64,000 bases of DNA. It comes from Sanyastnella coralliicola (GTDB lineage Bacteria > Bacteroidota > Bacteroidia > Flavobacteriales_D > Sanyastnellaceae). Below are positions 23,973-32,559 of the stretch, one piece after another (the first letter of the stretch is position 1; each line of letters starts with the position of its first letter). The stretch lies in the NCBI RefSeq assembly GCF_030845195.1, contig NZ_CP132543.1:3427501-3491500 (forward strand), written 5' to 3'. The notes under the pieces are model-generated. The model saw only the letters and a list, made by a program, of their open reading frames with translations, searched no databases and was not told the origin of the DNA. The translations under genes were made by a program, and so were the position numbers.

Positions 23973-25499
23973 ATGTCTATGTCGAATAAAGCCTCTAACA
24001 ACCTTCATGAGCTTATTAAATCGCTCACTAAAGCAGAAAAGAGATACTTCAAGGTATACGCTTCACGACACATGTCGAACAGCTCAAGCAACTACGAACG
24101 TTTGTTTGATGCGATTGATCGACAGACAGAATACAATGAAGATCTGTTGCTGAAGAAATTCAAGGGTGAAGCCTTCACCAAACGCTTTTCTATTGCCAAG
24201 AACCGGCTTTACCAAAGCGTTCTTCGCAGCTTGGATGCCTTCCATGCGAATAGCTCTACAGAAGCGCAGTTGAAGCGTCAGATTCATTCAGCTGAAATTC
24301 TCTACCACAAGAATCTTGACGGACAAGCATTGAAGATTCTTCGTTCGGCACGAAAAGTGGCGGAGAAACATGAAAAGATCACAAGTCTGATTGAGATCGG
24401 TAAGTGGGAGAAACGCATCCTAGAGAAACAGCAATACGAAGGACAAGGAAAGAAAGACCTGAAAAAATTGCTTGACGAAGATCAAATGCTCACCGCTAGA
24501 CTTGATACATACAATCAGCTCTGGAACATCAAGAGCCGAATCTTCCGCAATCTGTATCAGAAAGGAAAGGCGCGATCTGGAAAAGACCTGAGCAAATTCA
24601 AGAAGATCTTAGATGAACTAGCGGTGAAACAAGAACATGAGGGCATGTTGACTGAGAACACCTTCTTATTGAACCACCTCTACAGTGCTTATTATTTCGG
24701 GATTGGTGAAGACGAAGGTTCTTACCCTTATTTGAAGGCCAATCTATCATTGATAGAGAAACAGCCCCACCTGTTCGATGAAGAACCAACACGCCTGATG
24801 ACAACGCTTACCAACCTCATCTATGTAGGTCATAAGCTTGGTCACGAAAAAGAGGCATTTAAGAACCTTGAGAAATTGAGATCGCTTCCTGCTCAAGAAG
24901 GAGGAACGGATGTTTATATGGAGGTGAGGGTTTTTGCCTTGTCTAGCAGTATCGAACTTGCTCTACATATTGACTCCGGGAATTATGACGAAGGGTTTGC
25001 GCTCGTTCAGCGCATTGAAGAAGGCCTGTATAAGTACGAAGGCTACCTCAGTTCGGTGAGAAAGGCTTCGTTCTATTTCAACATTGCCGTACTCTACCTC
25101 AAGGCTTCGCGTTTGAATGAGTCGTTGAAGTGGATTAATCAGCTCTTGAACAACATTGAGATCGACAAAACGCAGGATATACATTGTATGGGACAAATAC
25201 TAAATCTCATCATTCACCTCGAATTGGAAAACAAGAGTCTCATCCCATATGCCCTTCGAAGCACACAGCGATTCTTGGAGACAAGAGAACGCGTATATCG
25301 CTTTGAATCAGTCATTTTGAAGTTCATCAACGAAATCCTCAAAGAGCGCAGAAACAGCACAGAGCAGGAACTTTATGAACAGTTGGCGATAGATCTCAAC
25401 GCACTCTCTGACGATCCATTCGAACGTCAAGTTTTCGAGTACTTTGATTTCCGTGAATGGGCAAATTTGCAGGTTCAGCGTTACAAGAATCCGCAATAG
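23973..25499 (+). CDS. Conserved helical (TPR-like) cytoplasmic protein of unknown function
   Basis: 508 residues, no signal peptide. The start LHELIKSLTKAEKRYFKVYA is a conserved opening that I recall from uncharacterised Flavobacteriales proteins. The rest is helical with TPR-like spacing (AEILYHKNLDGQALKILRSA, LIYVGHKLGHEKEAFKNLEK, AVLYLKASRLNESLKWINQL). It is probably a scaffold. It has its own 101-nt upstream spacer, with a weak inverted repeat TTGTAAT/ATTACAA at 23877-23900 that has no T-run. Confidence 0.65.
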   Translation: MSMSNKASNNLHELIKSLTKAEKRYFKVYASRHMSNSSSNYERLFDAIDRQTEYNEDLLLKKFKGEAFTKRFSIAKNRLYQSVLRSLDAFHANSSTEAQLKRQIHSAEILYHKNLDGQALKILRSARKVAEKHEKITSLIEIGKWEKRILEKQQYEGQGKKDLKKLLDEDQMLTARLDTYNQLWNIKSRIFRNLYQKGKARSGKDLSKFKKILDELAVKQEHEGMLTENTFLLNHLYSAYYFGIGEDEGSYPYLKANLSLIEKQPHLFDEEPTRLMTTLTNLIYVGHKLGHEKEAFKNLEKLRSLPAQEGGTDVYMEVRVFALSSSIELALHIDSGNYDEGFALVQRIEEGLYKYEGYLSSVRKASFYFNIAVLYLKASRLNESLKWINQLLNNIEIDKTQDIHCMGQILNLIIHLELENKSLIPYALRSTQRFLETRERVYRFESVILKFINEILKERRNSTEQELYEQLAIDLNALSDDPFERQVFEYFDFREWANLQVQRYKNPQ

Positions 25500-25582
25500 T
25501 TATTCCTGCATATTATTCCTGGAGTCTTGAACCTTATGCCTCATTTTTCGTTTAATAGGGTCGAAACCAATACTTCCTGGAA

Positions 25583-26773
25583 ATGTTACGTACACTCCTT
25601 TTAGGGCTAGCTGTCCTATTCTCTAGTGTGTCGTATGCTCAGTATGGCGATTTCGGTCTGCCTGAACAGCCTCATGACACCACAGCAGTTGATGACCTCA
25701 TCTTTTATGGCGAAATGCTCGATATGAGCGGAGGTTATAACGTCGGCGATACTGTCTACAATTTCACAGTTTATGACTTCGACGGTAATTCAGTTACACT
25801 TTATGATGAGCTCGCCGGACCAAAGCCTGTGCTGCTACTTAGTGGTTCAGTCTCTTGCCTCCGTTACCGAGACACCTTCGAAATTGGGAACAACTCGCAA
25901 GAGTATCTAGCCGTTCGAAACTTCTTTGATGAATACAAAGAACTATTCAACATCATCTTCATTTACGGCATAGAAGCACACCCAACAGATGGGAATTGCC
26001 CTAGTAATTGTCCGACAACGACTAGTAATGACACTACCGTTGTACAAGCTGTGGACTATCACTACCGCAGATGGGCGCTAAAAACTTGGCAAGATTCACC
26101 TGAGCACGAGTTTGAATTCCCGATGTATGCAGATAACCCTGATAATGCGGTTTACAACAACTTTTTCCAAAGACCATATGGGATGCTTGCAATCAATTGC
26201 AATGGAACAGTTGAAGTTCGCGCCGATTGGATGAACAGCTTTTGTCTGAATCAAGATAACATAGAAGCACTCGTTGGATGGACCGAAGGTGCTGGGACGT
26301 GCGTGATTGATTGGCAAGGAGAAGAGGAAGAGGAAGAGGAAGAAGGAGAAGGAGAGGAAGAAGGAGAGGAAGAAGGAGAAGGAAATAACGAAGGAGAAGA
26401 AGAGGAAGAAGAGGAAGAAGGAGAAGGAGAGGAAGAAGAGGAAGAGGAAGAAGATGACGACCCTGTAGTGGTTGATATTGACCCGAACTCTTTAGATGGA
26501 GATGGAGATGATAGCGTGGTGAGTGTCGAAGACATTACTACTCGTCCGTTCTCGTTGTTCCCGAATCCGTCGAATGGGCAGGTTTCTGTGGCTGGGTTGG
26601 CTGGCACAGGATTGTTGACCATTACCGACATGAACGGTCGTATGATCGATCAGCAGCAGATTAACGGCACCTTTGTGCAGCTAGACTTGAGCAACCTGGC
26701 TAATGGTAGCTACATTATTAGCATTCAAGAAGAAGGAAAGCTTCCTAAGAGAGAGCGACTTATTCTTCGTTAA
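25583..26773 (+). CDS. T9SS-exported deiodinase-like thioredoxin-fold protein with poly-Glu linker
   Basis: 396 residues. Signal peptide MLRTLLLGLAVLFSSVSYAQ. Residues about 55-240 are thioredoxin-fold: VGDTVYNFTVYDFDGNSVTL, then LLLSGSVSCLRYRDTF with Cys92 where redoxins have the active Cys, then IIFIYGIEAHPTDG. The G-S-x-S/T-C plus E-A-H-P spacing matches the iodothyronine-deiodinase-like family, in which vertebrate enzymes have selenocysteine at this position. Residues 247-293 are almost pure Glu/Gly with three Asp, a disordered acidic linker. The C-terminus from about 325 is a T9SS type A domain (LFPNPSNGQVSVAGL, LANGSYIISI). It should be an extracellular redox protein; the substrate is unknown. 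Its 3' end overlaps thiL by 14 nt (convergent). Confidence 0.7.
   Translation: MLRTLLLGLAVLFSSVSYAQYGDFGLPEQPHDTTAVDDLIFYGEMLDMSGGYNVGDTVYNFTVYDFDGNSVTLYDELAGPKPVLLLSGSVSCLRYRDTFEIGNNSQEYLAVRNFFDEYKELFNIIFIYGIEAHPTDGNCPSNCPTTTSNDTTVVQAVDYHYRRWALKTWQDSPEHEFEFPMYADNPDNAVYNNFFQRPYGMLAINCNGTVEVRADWMNSFCLNQDNIEALVGWTEGAGTCVIDWQGEEEEEEEEGEGEEEGEEEGEGNNEGEEEEEEEEGEGEEEEEEEEDDDPVVVDIDPNSLDGDGDDSVVSVEDITTRPFSLFPNPSNGQVSVAGLAGTGLLTITDMNGRMIDQQQINGTFVQLDLSNLANGSYIISIQEEGKLPKRERLILR
26316..26454 (+). repeat. Homopurine GAA/GAG/GGA tract coding for the poly-Glu linker
   Basis: Two uninterrupted purine runs, 26316-26385 (70 nt) and 26390-26454 (65 nt), separated by TAAC. It is codon-level low complexity inside the T9SS redoxin gene. 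Confidence 0.9.
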
Positions 26774-27797
26774 AGGAATTCCAACCTTGCGCCTGAAGTG
26801 GCGTGTTGGTACCATCTTTTAAGATAACTGAGTGACCCTCATCTTTCTCCGCCATGTATCCAATGACGGTGAAGTGAGGGTCTCCTTTTAGCTTCTCATA
26901 ATCATCTTGGGTGATGGTCATGAGCAACTCGTAGTCTTCTCCCCCACTCAATGCGCACATGGTTGGATCAAGGTTGAATTCACGCGCAACATCAAAAGTC
27001 TGCTGGTCGAGTGGAATTTTGTCTTCGTAGATCTTTGCTGACAATCCTGACTCTGTAGCTAAGTGAAGTGCTTCACTCGCTAATCCGTCTGAAATATCAA
27101 TCATAGAAGTGGGCATCACCTTAATTTCAGCAAGGTGACTGATGATGTCTTTTCTAGCCTCTGGCTTCAACTGTCGTTCAAGGATGTAGTTGAATCCTTC
27201 CAACTCTGGCTGAGCTTGTGGTGCACTCTTATAAACCTCTTTCTCACGTTCCAAGACTTGAAGTCCGAGATAAGCGCCTCCTAAATCTCCAGAAACAACA
27301 ATGAGATCGCCTTTCTTCGCTGTTGAACGTTTCACAATCTGTTCCGCGCTAGCGAGACCAAGAGCAGTCACACTAATGGTCAGACCACCAGTAGAACTGG
27401 TTGTATCACCACCCACCAAATCAACCTTATAGATCTCACATGCCTTGCGAATTCCTCGATAGAGCTCATCCAAGGCCTCAACGCTGAAACGGTTTGAAAC
27501 AGCAATAGAGACCGTCACCTGCGTTGGACGCGCATTCATGGCGTAGATATCTGACAAGTTCACGACGATACTCTTGTAGCCCAAGTGTACCAACGGCGTG
27601 TACATCAAATCAAAGTGAACACCTTCTGTCAGCAAATCAGTACTTACTACCACTTGCTTGCCCTTCGGATCGATGACCGCAGCATCATCTCCAATGCCCA
27701 ATTTGCTCTCTGAATTCAACAAAGGCAATTCCTTGGTCAGATGCTTGATCAGACCGAATTCACCTAGGCTTGATATCTCTGTGCGCTGTTCTTCCAT
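26760..27797 (-). CDS. thiL: Thiamine-monophosphate kinase
   Basis: 345 residues. It phosphorylates thiamine monophosphate to the cofactor thiamine diphosphate. Seen: GEFGLIKHLTKEL at the start, the metal and ATP site LGIGDDAAVI, VSTDLLTEGVHFDL, NLSDIYAMNARPTQVTVSIA, DLVGGDTTSS, MIDISDGLASEALHLA and ALSGGEDYELLMTI. All are typical of ThiL of the PurM/AIR synthase superfamily. No other thiamine gene is nearby. It is divergent from the SUF operon across a 171-nt region with two palindromes. Confidence 0.96.
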   Translation of the reverse strand: MEEQRTEISSLGEFGLIKHLTKELPLLNSESKLGIGDDAAVIDPKGKQVVVSTDLLTEGVHFDLMYTPLVHLGYKSIVVNLSDIYAMNARPTQVTVSIAVSNRFSVEALDELYRGIRKACEIYKVDLVGGDTTSSTGGLTISVTALGLASAEQIVKRSTAKKGDLIVVSGDLGGAYLGLQVLEREKEVYKSAPQAQPELEGFNYILERQLKPEARKDIISHLAEIKVMPTSMIDISDGLASEALHLATESGLSAKIYEDKIPLDQQTFDVAREFNLDPTMCALSGGEDYELLMTITQDDYEKLKGDPHFTVIGYMAEKDEGHSVILKDGTNTPLQAQGWNSFNEE

Positions 27798-27865
27798 GCC
27801 GCAAAATTACGTTTTAGTAGTTGACGAGGTCAGGCAGGCGAATAAAACAAATTCTAGCACCCGGG

Positions 27866-27887
27866 AAATACCATGACTACGGTATTT
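27866..27887. promoter_or_regulatory. Inverted repeat AAATACC-N8-GGTATTT upstream of suf
   Basis: Perfect 7-bp arms (27866-27872 and 27881-27887). It lies between the divergent thiL and suf genes, 8 nt left of a second, longer palindrome. Possible operator. Confidence 0.4.
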
Positions 27888-27894
27888 TCTTGTC

Positions 27895-27919
27895 TTTATT
27901 TAGACTTTTTCTAAATAAA
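27895..27919. promoter_or_regulatory. Palindromic operator candidate over the suf promoter
   Basis: TTTATTTAGA-N5-TCTAAATAAA, perfect 10-bp arms, ending 6 nt before the -7 element TACCTTTG at 27926. It therefore covers the -33 region and would block RNA polymerase if bound. The core TTTAGA-N5-TCTAAA resembles iron-dependent (DtxR/Fur-type) operators in general shape, which fits an Fe-S assembly operon. The regulator is not in the window. Confidence 0.55.
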
Positions 27920-27925
27920 TGGCAG

Positions 27926-27933
27926 TACCTTTG
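27926..27933 (+). promoter_or_regulatory. Putative -7 element of the suf operon
   Basis: TACCTTTG, a perfect TAnnTTTG, ends 35 nt before the first suf-operon ATG at 27969. Confidence 0.6.
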
Positions 27934-27968
27934 CAACAAGCTTCAGGGCAAACTGTTAATACACCGAA

Positions 27969-28295
27969 ATGATCAAAGTAAAAGAAAGCGCGCGCGAGCA
28001 AGTTTACAAGCTAAGAAGCACCGAAGGTCATCCTGAAGACTCCTTCATTCGTGTAGGGGTTAAGGGCGGAGGATGCTCTGGTCTCATGTACGACCTCATC
28101 TTTGATACGGAGATGAAGGAAGGCGATCAGGTCTTCGAAGACAACGGAGTGAAAGTAGTGGTTGACCGCAAGAGTTACCTCTACTTGATTGGGACTGAGC
28201 TCGACTATACCGGCGGATTGAACGGTAAAGGCTTTGTGTTTATTAATCCCAACGCCAACAGAACTTGTGGCTGCGGTGAGAGTTTTTCTGTTTGA
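27969..28295 (+). CDS. HesB/IscA-type iron-sulfur carrier (SufA/ErpA-like)
   Basis: 108 residues, normal length. A-type carrier that receives clusters from SufBCD and passes them to target proteins. The three cluster-binding cysteines are present: GGGCSGLMYD (first) and CGCG near the C-terminus (the other two). It starts MIKVKESAREQVYKLRS. It is the first gene of the suf operon, 35 nt before sufB. Confidence 0.93.
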   Translation: MIKVKESAREQVYKLRSTEGHPEDSFIRVGVKGGGCSGLMYDLIFDTEMKEGDQVFEDNGVKVVVDRKSYLYLIGTELDYTGGLNGKGFVFINPNANRTCGCGESFSV

Positions 28296-28330
28296 TCTTA
28301 TTACGCTAACGCGGAAATCATAACCTGGAA

Positions 28331-29776
28331 ATGGCTTACGAAGGAGACGAATTATTAGAAGAGGTTACGGGGAAAGAATATGAGTTTGGATGGACTACGG
28401 ACATCGAAACGGATAAAGCCCCTCCTGGGATCAACGAAGACATCATTCGTCTGATCTCTTCAAAAAAGAATGAGCCGGAATGGATGCTCGAGTGGCGCCT
28501 CGATGCTTACCGTAAATGGGAAGCAATGGTGGAACCAGAATGGGCACACATCCAATACGAGAAACCAGATTTTCAAGCCATCAGTTACTACGCTGCTCCA
28601 AAGCAGAAGAAGCAACTGAACAGCTTGGATGAAGTAGATCCAGAACTACGTCGTACCATGGATCGTCTGGGAATCTCTATCGAAGAACAAAAGCGCCTTC
28701 AAGGAGTAGCCGTTGACTTCGTTATGGATTCTGTTTCTGTGGCAACATCGTTTAAAGAAAAATTGGCCGAACTCGGTATCATTTTCTGTTCAATGAGCGA
28801 CGCTATTCAGGAACACCCTGAGCTCGTCAAGAAATACATTGGATCAGTTGTTCCTAAGAGCGACAACTTCTACGCAGCATTGAATAGCGCTGTCTTCACA
28901 GATGGTTCATTCTGCTACATTCCAAAAGGAGTGCGTTGTCCGATGGAACTTTCTACTTACTTCCGAATCAACGAAGCAGGTACTGGTCAGTTCGAGCGCA
29001 CGCTCGTGATTGCTGATGAAGGAAGCTACGTAAGCTACCTCGAAGGTTGTACTGCTCCTCAGCGCGATGAAAACCAGCTGCACGCAGCAGTGGTGGAATT
29101 GGTCGCTCTTGACGAAGCAGAAATCAAGTACAGCACCGTACAGAACTGGTACCCTGGTGACGAAAACGGAAAAGGTGGAGTCTTCAACTTCGTAACGAAG
29201 CGTGGTATCTGCCACCGCAAGTCGAAGATTTCTTGGACCCAAGTTGAAACAGGTTCTGCCGTTACTTGGAAGTACCCTAGCTGTATTCTCAAAGGAGACC
29301 ATTCGATTGGTGAGTTCTACTCTGTAGCTGTAACCAACAAGGTGCAGCAGGCAGATACAGGAACGAAGATGATCCACATTGGGAAGAACACCCACAGCAC
29401 CATCATCAGTAAAGGTATCTCGGCTGGGAAAAGCCACAACAGCTACCGCGGATTGGTTCAGATCAACAAAACAGCTGACAACGCCCGCAACTTCAGCCAG
29501 TGTGATTCACTGTTGATGACTGATACGAGTGGGGCGCACACCTTCCCGTACATCGAAGTGAATAATAGCTCAGCGAAAGTAGAGCACGAAGCAACCACCT
29601 CGAAGATTGGAGAAGATCAAATCTTCTACTGTCTGCAGCGTGGTATTGATGAAGAAAAAGCGATCAGCCTCATCGTGAACGGATACGCAAAAGAGGTACT
29701 CAATAAACTACCGATGGAATTCGCGGTAGAAGCACAAAAACTATTGGCCATCTCACTCGAAGGATCGGTGGGATAA
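28331..29776 (+). CDS. sufB: Fe-S cluster assembly scaffold SufB
   Basis: 481 residues, usual length. With SufC and SufD it forms the SufBC2D complex on which clusters are built from SufS-SufE sulfur. Seen: [60 protein letters not shown] with the scaffold-region cysteine, and the C-terminal [20 protein letters not shown]. sufC follows 21 nt later. Confidence 0.98.
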   Translation: MAYEGDELLEEVTGKEYEFGWTTDIETDKAPPGINEDIIRLISSKKNEPEWMLEWRLDAYRKWEAMVEPEWAHIQYEKPDFQAISYYAAPKQKKQLNSLDEVDPELRRTMDRLGISIEEQKRLQGVAVDFVMDSVSVATSFKEKLAELGIIFCSMSDAIQEHPELVKKYIGSVVPKSDNFYAALNSAVFTDGSFCYIPKGVRCPMELSTYFRINEAGTGQFERTLVIADEGSYVSYLEGCTAPQRDENQLHAAVVELVALDEAEIKYSTVQNWYPGDENGKGGVFNFVTKRGICHRKSKISWTQVETGSAVTWKYPSCILKGDHSIGEFYSVAVTNKVQQADTGTKMIHIGKNTHSTIISKGISAGKSHNSYRGLVQINKTADNARNFSQCDSLLMTDTSGAHTFPYIEVNNSSAKVEHEATTSKIGEDQIFYCLQRGIDEEKAISLIVNGYAKEVLNKLPMEFAVEAQKLLAISLEGSVG

Positions 29777-29797
29777 GAACATTTGAACTCGCATATC

Positions 29798-30550
29798 ATG
29801 CTCGAAATAAAAAACCTGCACGCCTCTGTTGAAGGCAATGAGATCCTCAAAGGACTAAACCTTGAGGTGAAACCTGGAGAAGTTCACGCGATCATGGGAC
29901 CTAACGGTTCTGGAAAGAGTACCCTCGCTAGTGTTCTTGCTGGAAACGAAGATTACGAAGTCACTGAAGGTAGCGCTCACCTTGACGGTGAAGACCTTCT
30001 TGACATGGGCACTGAAGACCGTGCTCGTGAAGGATTATTCCTCGCCTTCCAATACCCTGTAGAAATCCCTGGTGTAAGTAACATCAACTTCCTGCGTACG
30101 GCATTGAATGAAATTCGTGAGCACAAAGGACAAGAGCAACTTTCAGCGAAGGATTTCCTTCAGTTGGTGAAAGAGAAGTCTGCTCTCGTAGAGCTTGATG
30201 GTAAGCTTGCCAATCGTTCAGTGAACGAAGGGTTCTCAGGTGGTGAGAAGAAACGCAACGAGATCTTCCAGATGGCGATGTTGGAGCCAAAATTGGCCAT
30301 CCTTGATGAAACAGACTCTGGATTGGATATCGACGCATTGAAAGTAGTAGCACAAGGGGTAAACGCTATGCGTAGCCCTGAACGTTCTTTCCTCGTGATT
30401 ACGCACTACCAGCGTCTACTTGACTACATCGTTCCTGATGTAGTGCACGTACTGTACAAAGGACGTATTGTGAAGTCTGGACCAAAAGAGCTTGCAATGG
30501 AGCTTGAAGAGAAAGGCTACGATTGGATCAAAGAAGAAGTAACGGCTTAA
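29798..30550 (+). CDS. sufC: Fe-S cluster assembly ATPase SufC
   Basis: 250 residues from ATG 29798 ([11 protein letters not shown]); a TTG at 29783 is possible but less likely. It is a soluble ABC-type ATPase. Seen: Walker [17 protein letters not shown]-loop [12 protein letters not shown], signature [17 protein letters not shown], Walker [17 protein letters not shown], and the H-loop VITHYQRLL. It drives the conformational change of SufBC2D. sufD starts 9 nt later. Confidence 0.97.
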   Translation: MLEIKNLHASVEGNEILKGLNLEVKPGEVHAIMGPNGSGKSTLASVLAGNEDYEVTEGSAHLDGEDLLDMGTEDRAREGLFLAFQYPVEIPGVSNINFLRTALNEIREHKGQEQLSAKDFLQLVKEKSALVELDGKLANRSVNEGFSGGEKKRNEIFQMAMLEPKLAILDETDSGLDIDALKVVAQGVNAMRSPERSFLVITHYQRLLDYIVPDVVHVLYKGRIVKSGPKELAMELEEKGYDWIKEEVTA

Positions 30551-30559
30551 ATCACTTCC

Positions 30560-31831
30560 ATGGAAGTAGCAAACGTGATAGACGAAAAGAAAGCGAAGTT
30601 CATGACGCCATTTGAAGGCTCTTCAGCCCTGGTAGATGTGCGCCCAGAACTTAAGTCAGCAGCTGACCTAGCCCTGACTGAAATCGCTGTTCCTACCACT
30701 CGCACTGAAGCGTGGAAGTACACTCGTGTTGGTAAAATCGTGAACCACGATTGGAACACCAACCCTTCCGCCGCAGGCGATATAAAAGAGATTACTGACC
30801 TCGACGCTTACCGCGCCATCTTCGTAAATGGGTTGTGCGACGCATCGAAAAGTAACCTCCCGACCCAAGTAGGTGTGACTTGTCAATTGCTTTCAGAAGC
30901 GTCTGACGCCCTTCAACAAATGGGTGAGCTTTCTGATCACCATAGCGACTGGTTCGAAGCCCTCAACATGCGTTACGCTCAAGAAGGTGTAGCTCTTTCC
31001 GTTGAGGCCAATACGACCTTAGACAAGCCACTATACATCGTTCATTATACTGACAACACGGATGTTGCTGCGATCAATCGTCACTTGATTCAAGTGGCGA
31101 GAGGCGCTAACGCGGAAGTAATTGTCCACTATGTTTCGAATCAATCTGCAAAGAGCTTCCAGAGCTGCGTGATTGAATCATTCGTTGCGGAAAATGCTGA
31201 ACTACAAATCGACAAAATCCAGGAAGAGATGACTGGTGAGTCGTACGTTCACGCTACAGAATGGACGAAGCAAGCACGCGATAGCCGATTCAACATCCGT
31301 ACTGTGACGTTGAGCGGACAGTGGGTTCGTAACAACCTCAATATTCGTGTAGCTGGCGAGAATTGCGAAACGCACCTCTTTGGCACCTACATGCCTCGCG
31401 CAAAAGAGCACGTTGACAACCACACGATGGTTGACCACCTCGTGCCTCACTGCGAGTCAAACGAAGTGTACAAAGGGATTGTCACTGATAAAGCTACTGC
31501 TGTATTTAATGGTAAGGTATACGTGCGTCTTGATGCACAAAAGACCAACGCCTTCCAGCAGAACGCGAACATTGTGCTTTCAGATGATGCACATATGTAC
31601 TCGAAGCCTGAGCTTGAAATCTACGCTGACGATGTGAAGTGTAGCCACGGTTCAACCACAGGTCAGTTCGATGAAGAAGCTGTTTACTACCTCCGCGCTC
31701 GTGGAATCGGTGAAGCTTCTGCTCGTAAACTACTTGTGCAAGCCTTTATCAAAGAGATCGTTGAAGCGATTGGTGATGATGCCGTTCGCGAATATTGCTT
31801 GAACAGACTAGAAGAACGTCTCGATCAATGA
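30560..31831 (+). CDS. sufD: Fe-S cluster assembly protein SufD
   Basis: 423 residues. Paralogue and partner of SufB. Seen: PTTRTEAWKYTRVGKIV near the N-terminus, beta-helix repeats (VIVHYVSNQSAKSFQSCVIE, GTYMPRAKEHVDNHTMVDHL, KCSHGSTTGQFDEEAVYYLR with the conserved His) and the C-terminal RGIGEASARKLLVQAF. Its stop overlaps the start of the TlyA-like gene by 4 nt (ATGA). Confidence 0.97.
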   Translation: MEVANVIDEKKAKFMTPFEGSSALVDVRPELKSAADLALTEIAVPTTRTEAWKYTRVGKIVNHDWNTNPSAAGDIKEITDLDAYRAIFVNGLCDASKSNLPTQVGVTCQLLSEASDALQQMGELSDHHSDWFEALNMRYAQEGVALSVEANTTLDKPLYIVHYTDNTDVAAINRHLIQVARGANAEVIVHYVSNQSAKSFQSCVIESFVAENAELQIDKIQEEMTGESYVHATEWTKQARDSRFNIRTVTLSGQWVRNNLNIRVAGENCETHLFGTYMPRAKEHVDNHTMVDHLVPHCESNEVYKGIVTDKATAVFNGKVYVRLDAQKTNAFQQNANIVLSDDAHMYSKPELEIYADDVKCSHGSTTGQFDEEAVYYLRARGIGEASARKLLVQAFIKEIVEAIGDDAVREYCLNRLEERLDQ

Positions 31832-32559
31832 CAGAACTCCACCGACTCGATCAATGGCTCGTCGCACTGCAATTGGTTTCCTCCAGGCAGCGCGCAGAAG
31901 TATTGATCAAAGAAGGTGGTGTACAAGTCAACGGACAAGTAGTCAAGAAACCCGGTAAAAAGTTCGACGAGACCGCTGAGATCTCTGTCATCAAAGAGCC
32001 CATGAAGTGGGTCTCACGTGGTGCGCTTAAGTTGATTTCGGCCCTCGATCAATTTCAGGTGAATCCTGAGAACAAGGTGTGCCTTGACGTGGGTTCATCT
32101 ACTGGTGGTTTCACAGAGGTCTTACTTGACCGAGGAGCAACGAAAGTGTTTGCGGTTGATACTGGCACTGACCAATTAGCTCCGAGTTTACGTCGCCTTG
32201 ATCAAGTCATTAGTCTTGAACGTCAAAACATTAGAACCATTGATGAAACGTTGATTTCAGAGCCCTGTGCCCTGGTCGTGATTGATGTTTCATTTATCAG
32301 TTTACGCCTTGTCTTGCCCGCCATCAAGCGTTTTATGTCGCCTTCGGCGGAAGTGGTTGCACTCGTGAAACCGCAGTTTGAAGTAGGACAAGACTATCTA
32401 GGTAAAAACGGAATTGTACGAGATGTCACTGCCCGTGAGAAAGCACGACGCGACATCATACTCAAAGCAGAAGAATTAGGTTTTCAGTTGAAAGGACAGA
32501 TCGATTCACCGATCACTGGAGGAGATGGAAACCATGAATATTTGATCCACCTATCATGA
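31828..32559 (+). CDS. TlyA-family rRNA 2'-O-methyltransferase embedded in the suf operon
   Basis: 243 residues from ATG 31828. An S4 RNA-binding domain (HRLDQWLVALQLVSSRQRAE, residues 5-65) is joined to an FtsJ-like methyltransferase with the SAM loop CLDVGSSTGGFTEVLLDRGA and catalytic residues in the K-D-K-E order: WVSRGALKL, VVIDVSFISL, LVKPQFEVG and GNHEYL. TlyA enzymes methylate ribose in 16S and/or 23S rRNA; some members were first described as hemolysins. It overlaps sufD and sufS by 4 nt at each end, so it is strictly co-translated with them. Confidence 0.88.
   Translation: MTELHRLDQWLVALQLVSSRQRAEVLIKEGGVQVNGQVVKKPGKKFDETAEISVIKEPMKWVSRGALKLISALDQFQVNPENKVCLDVGSSTGGFTEVLLDRGATKVFAVDTGTDQLAPSLRRLDQVISLERQNIRTIDETLISEPCALVVIDVSFISLRLVLPAIKRFMSPSAEVVALVKPQFEVGQDYLGKNGIVRDVTAREKARRDIILKAEELGFQLKGQIDSPITGGDGNHEYLIHLS

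Noticed and set aside
28907-29437. A 176-codon open frame antisense to sufB
   Set aside because: SufB is certain on the plus strand; the antisense product has no signal or motif.
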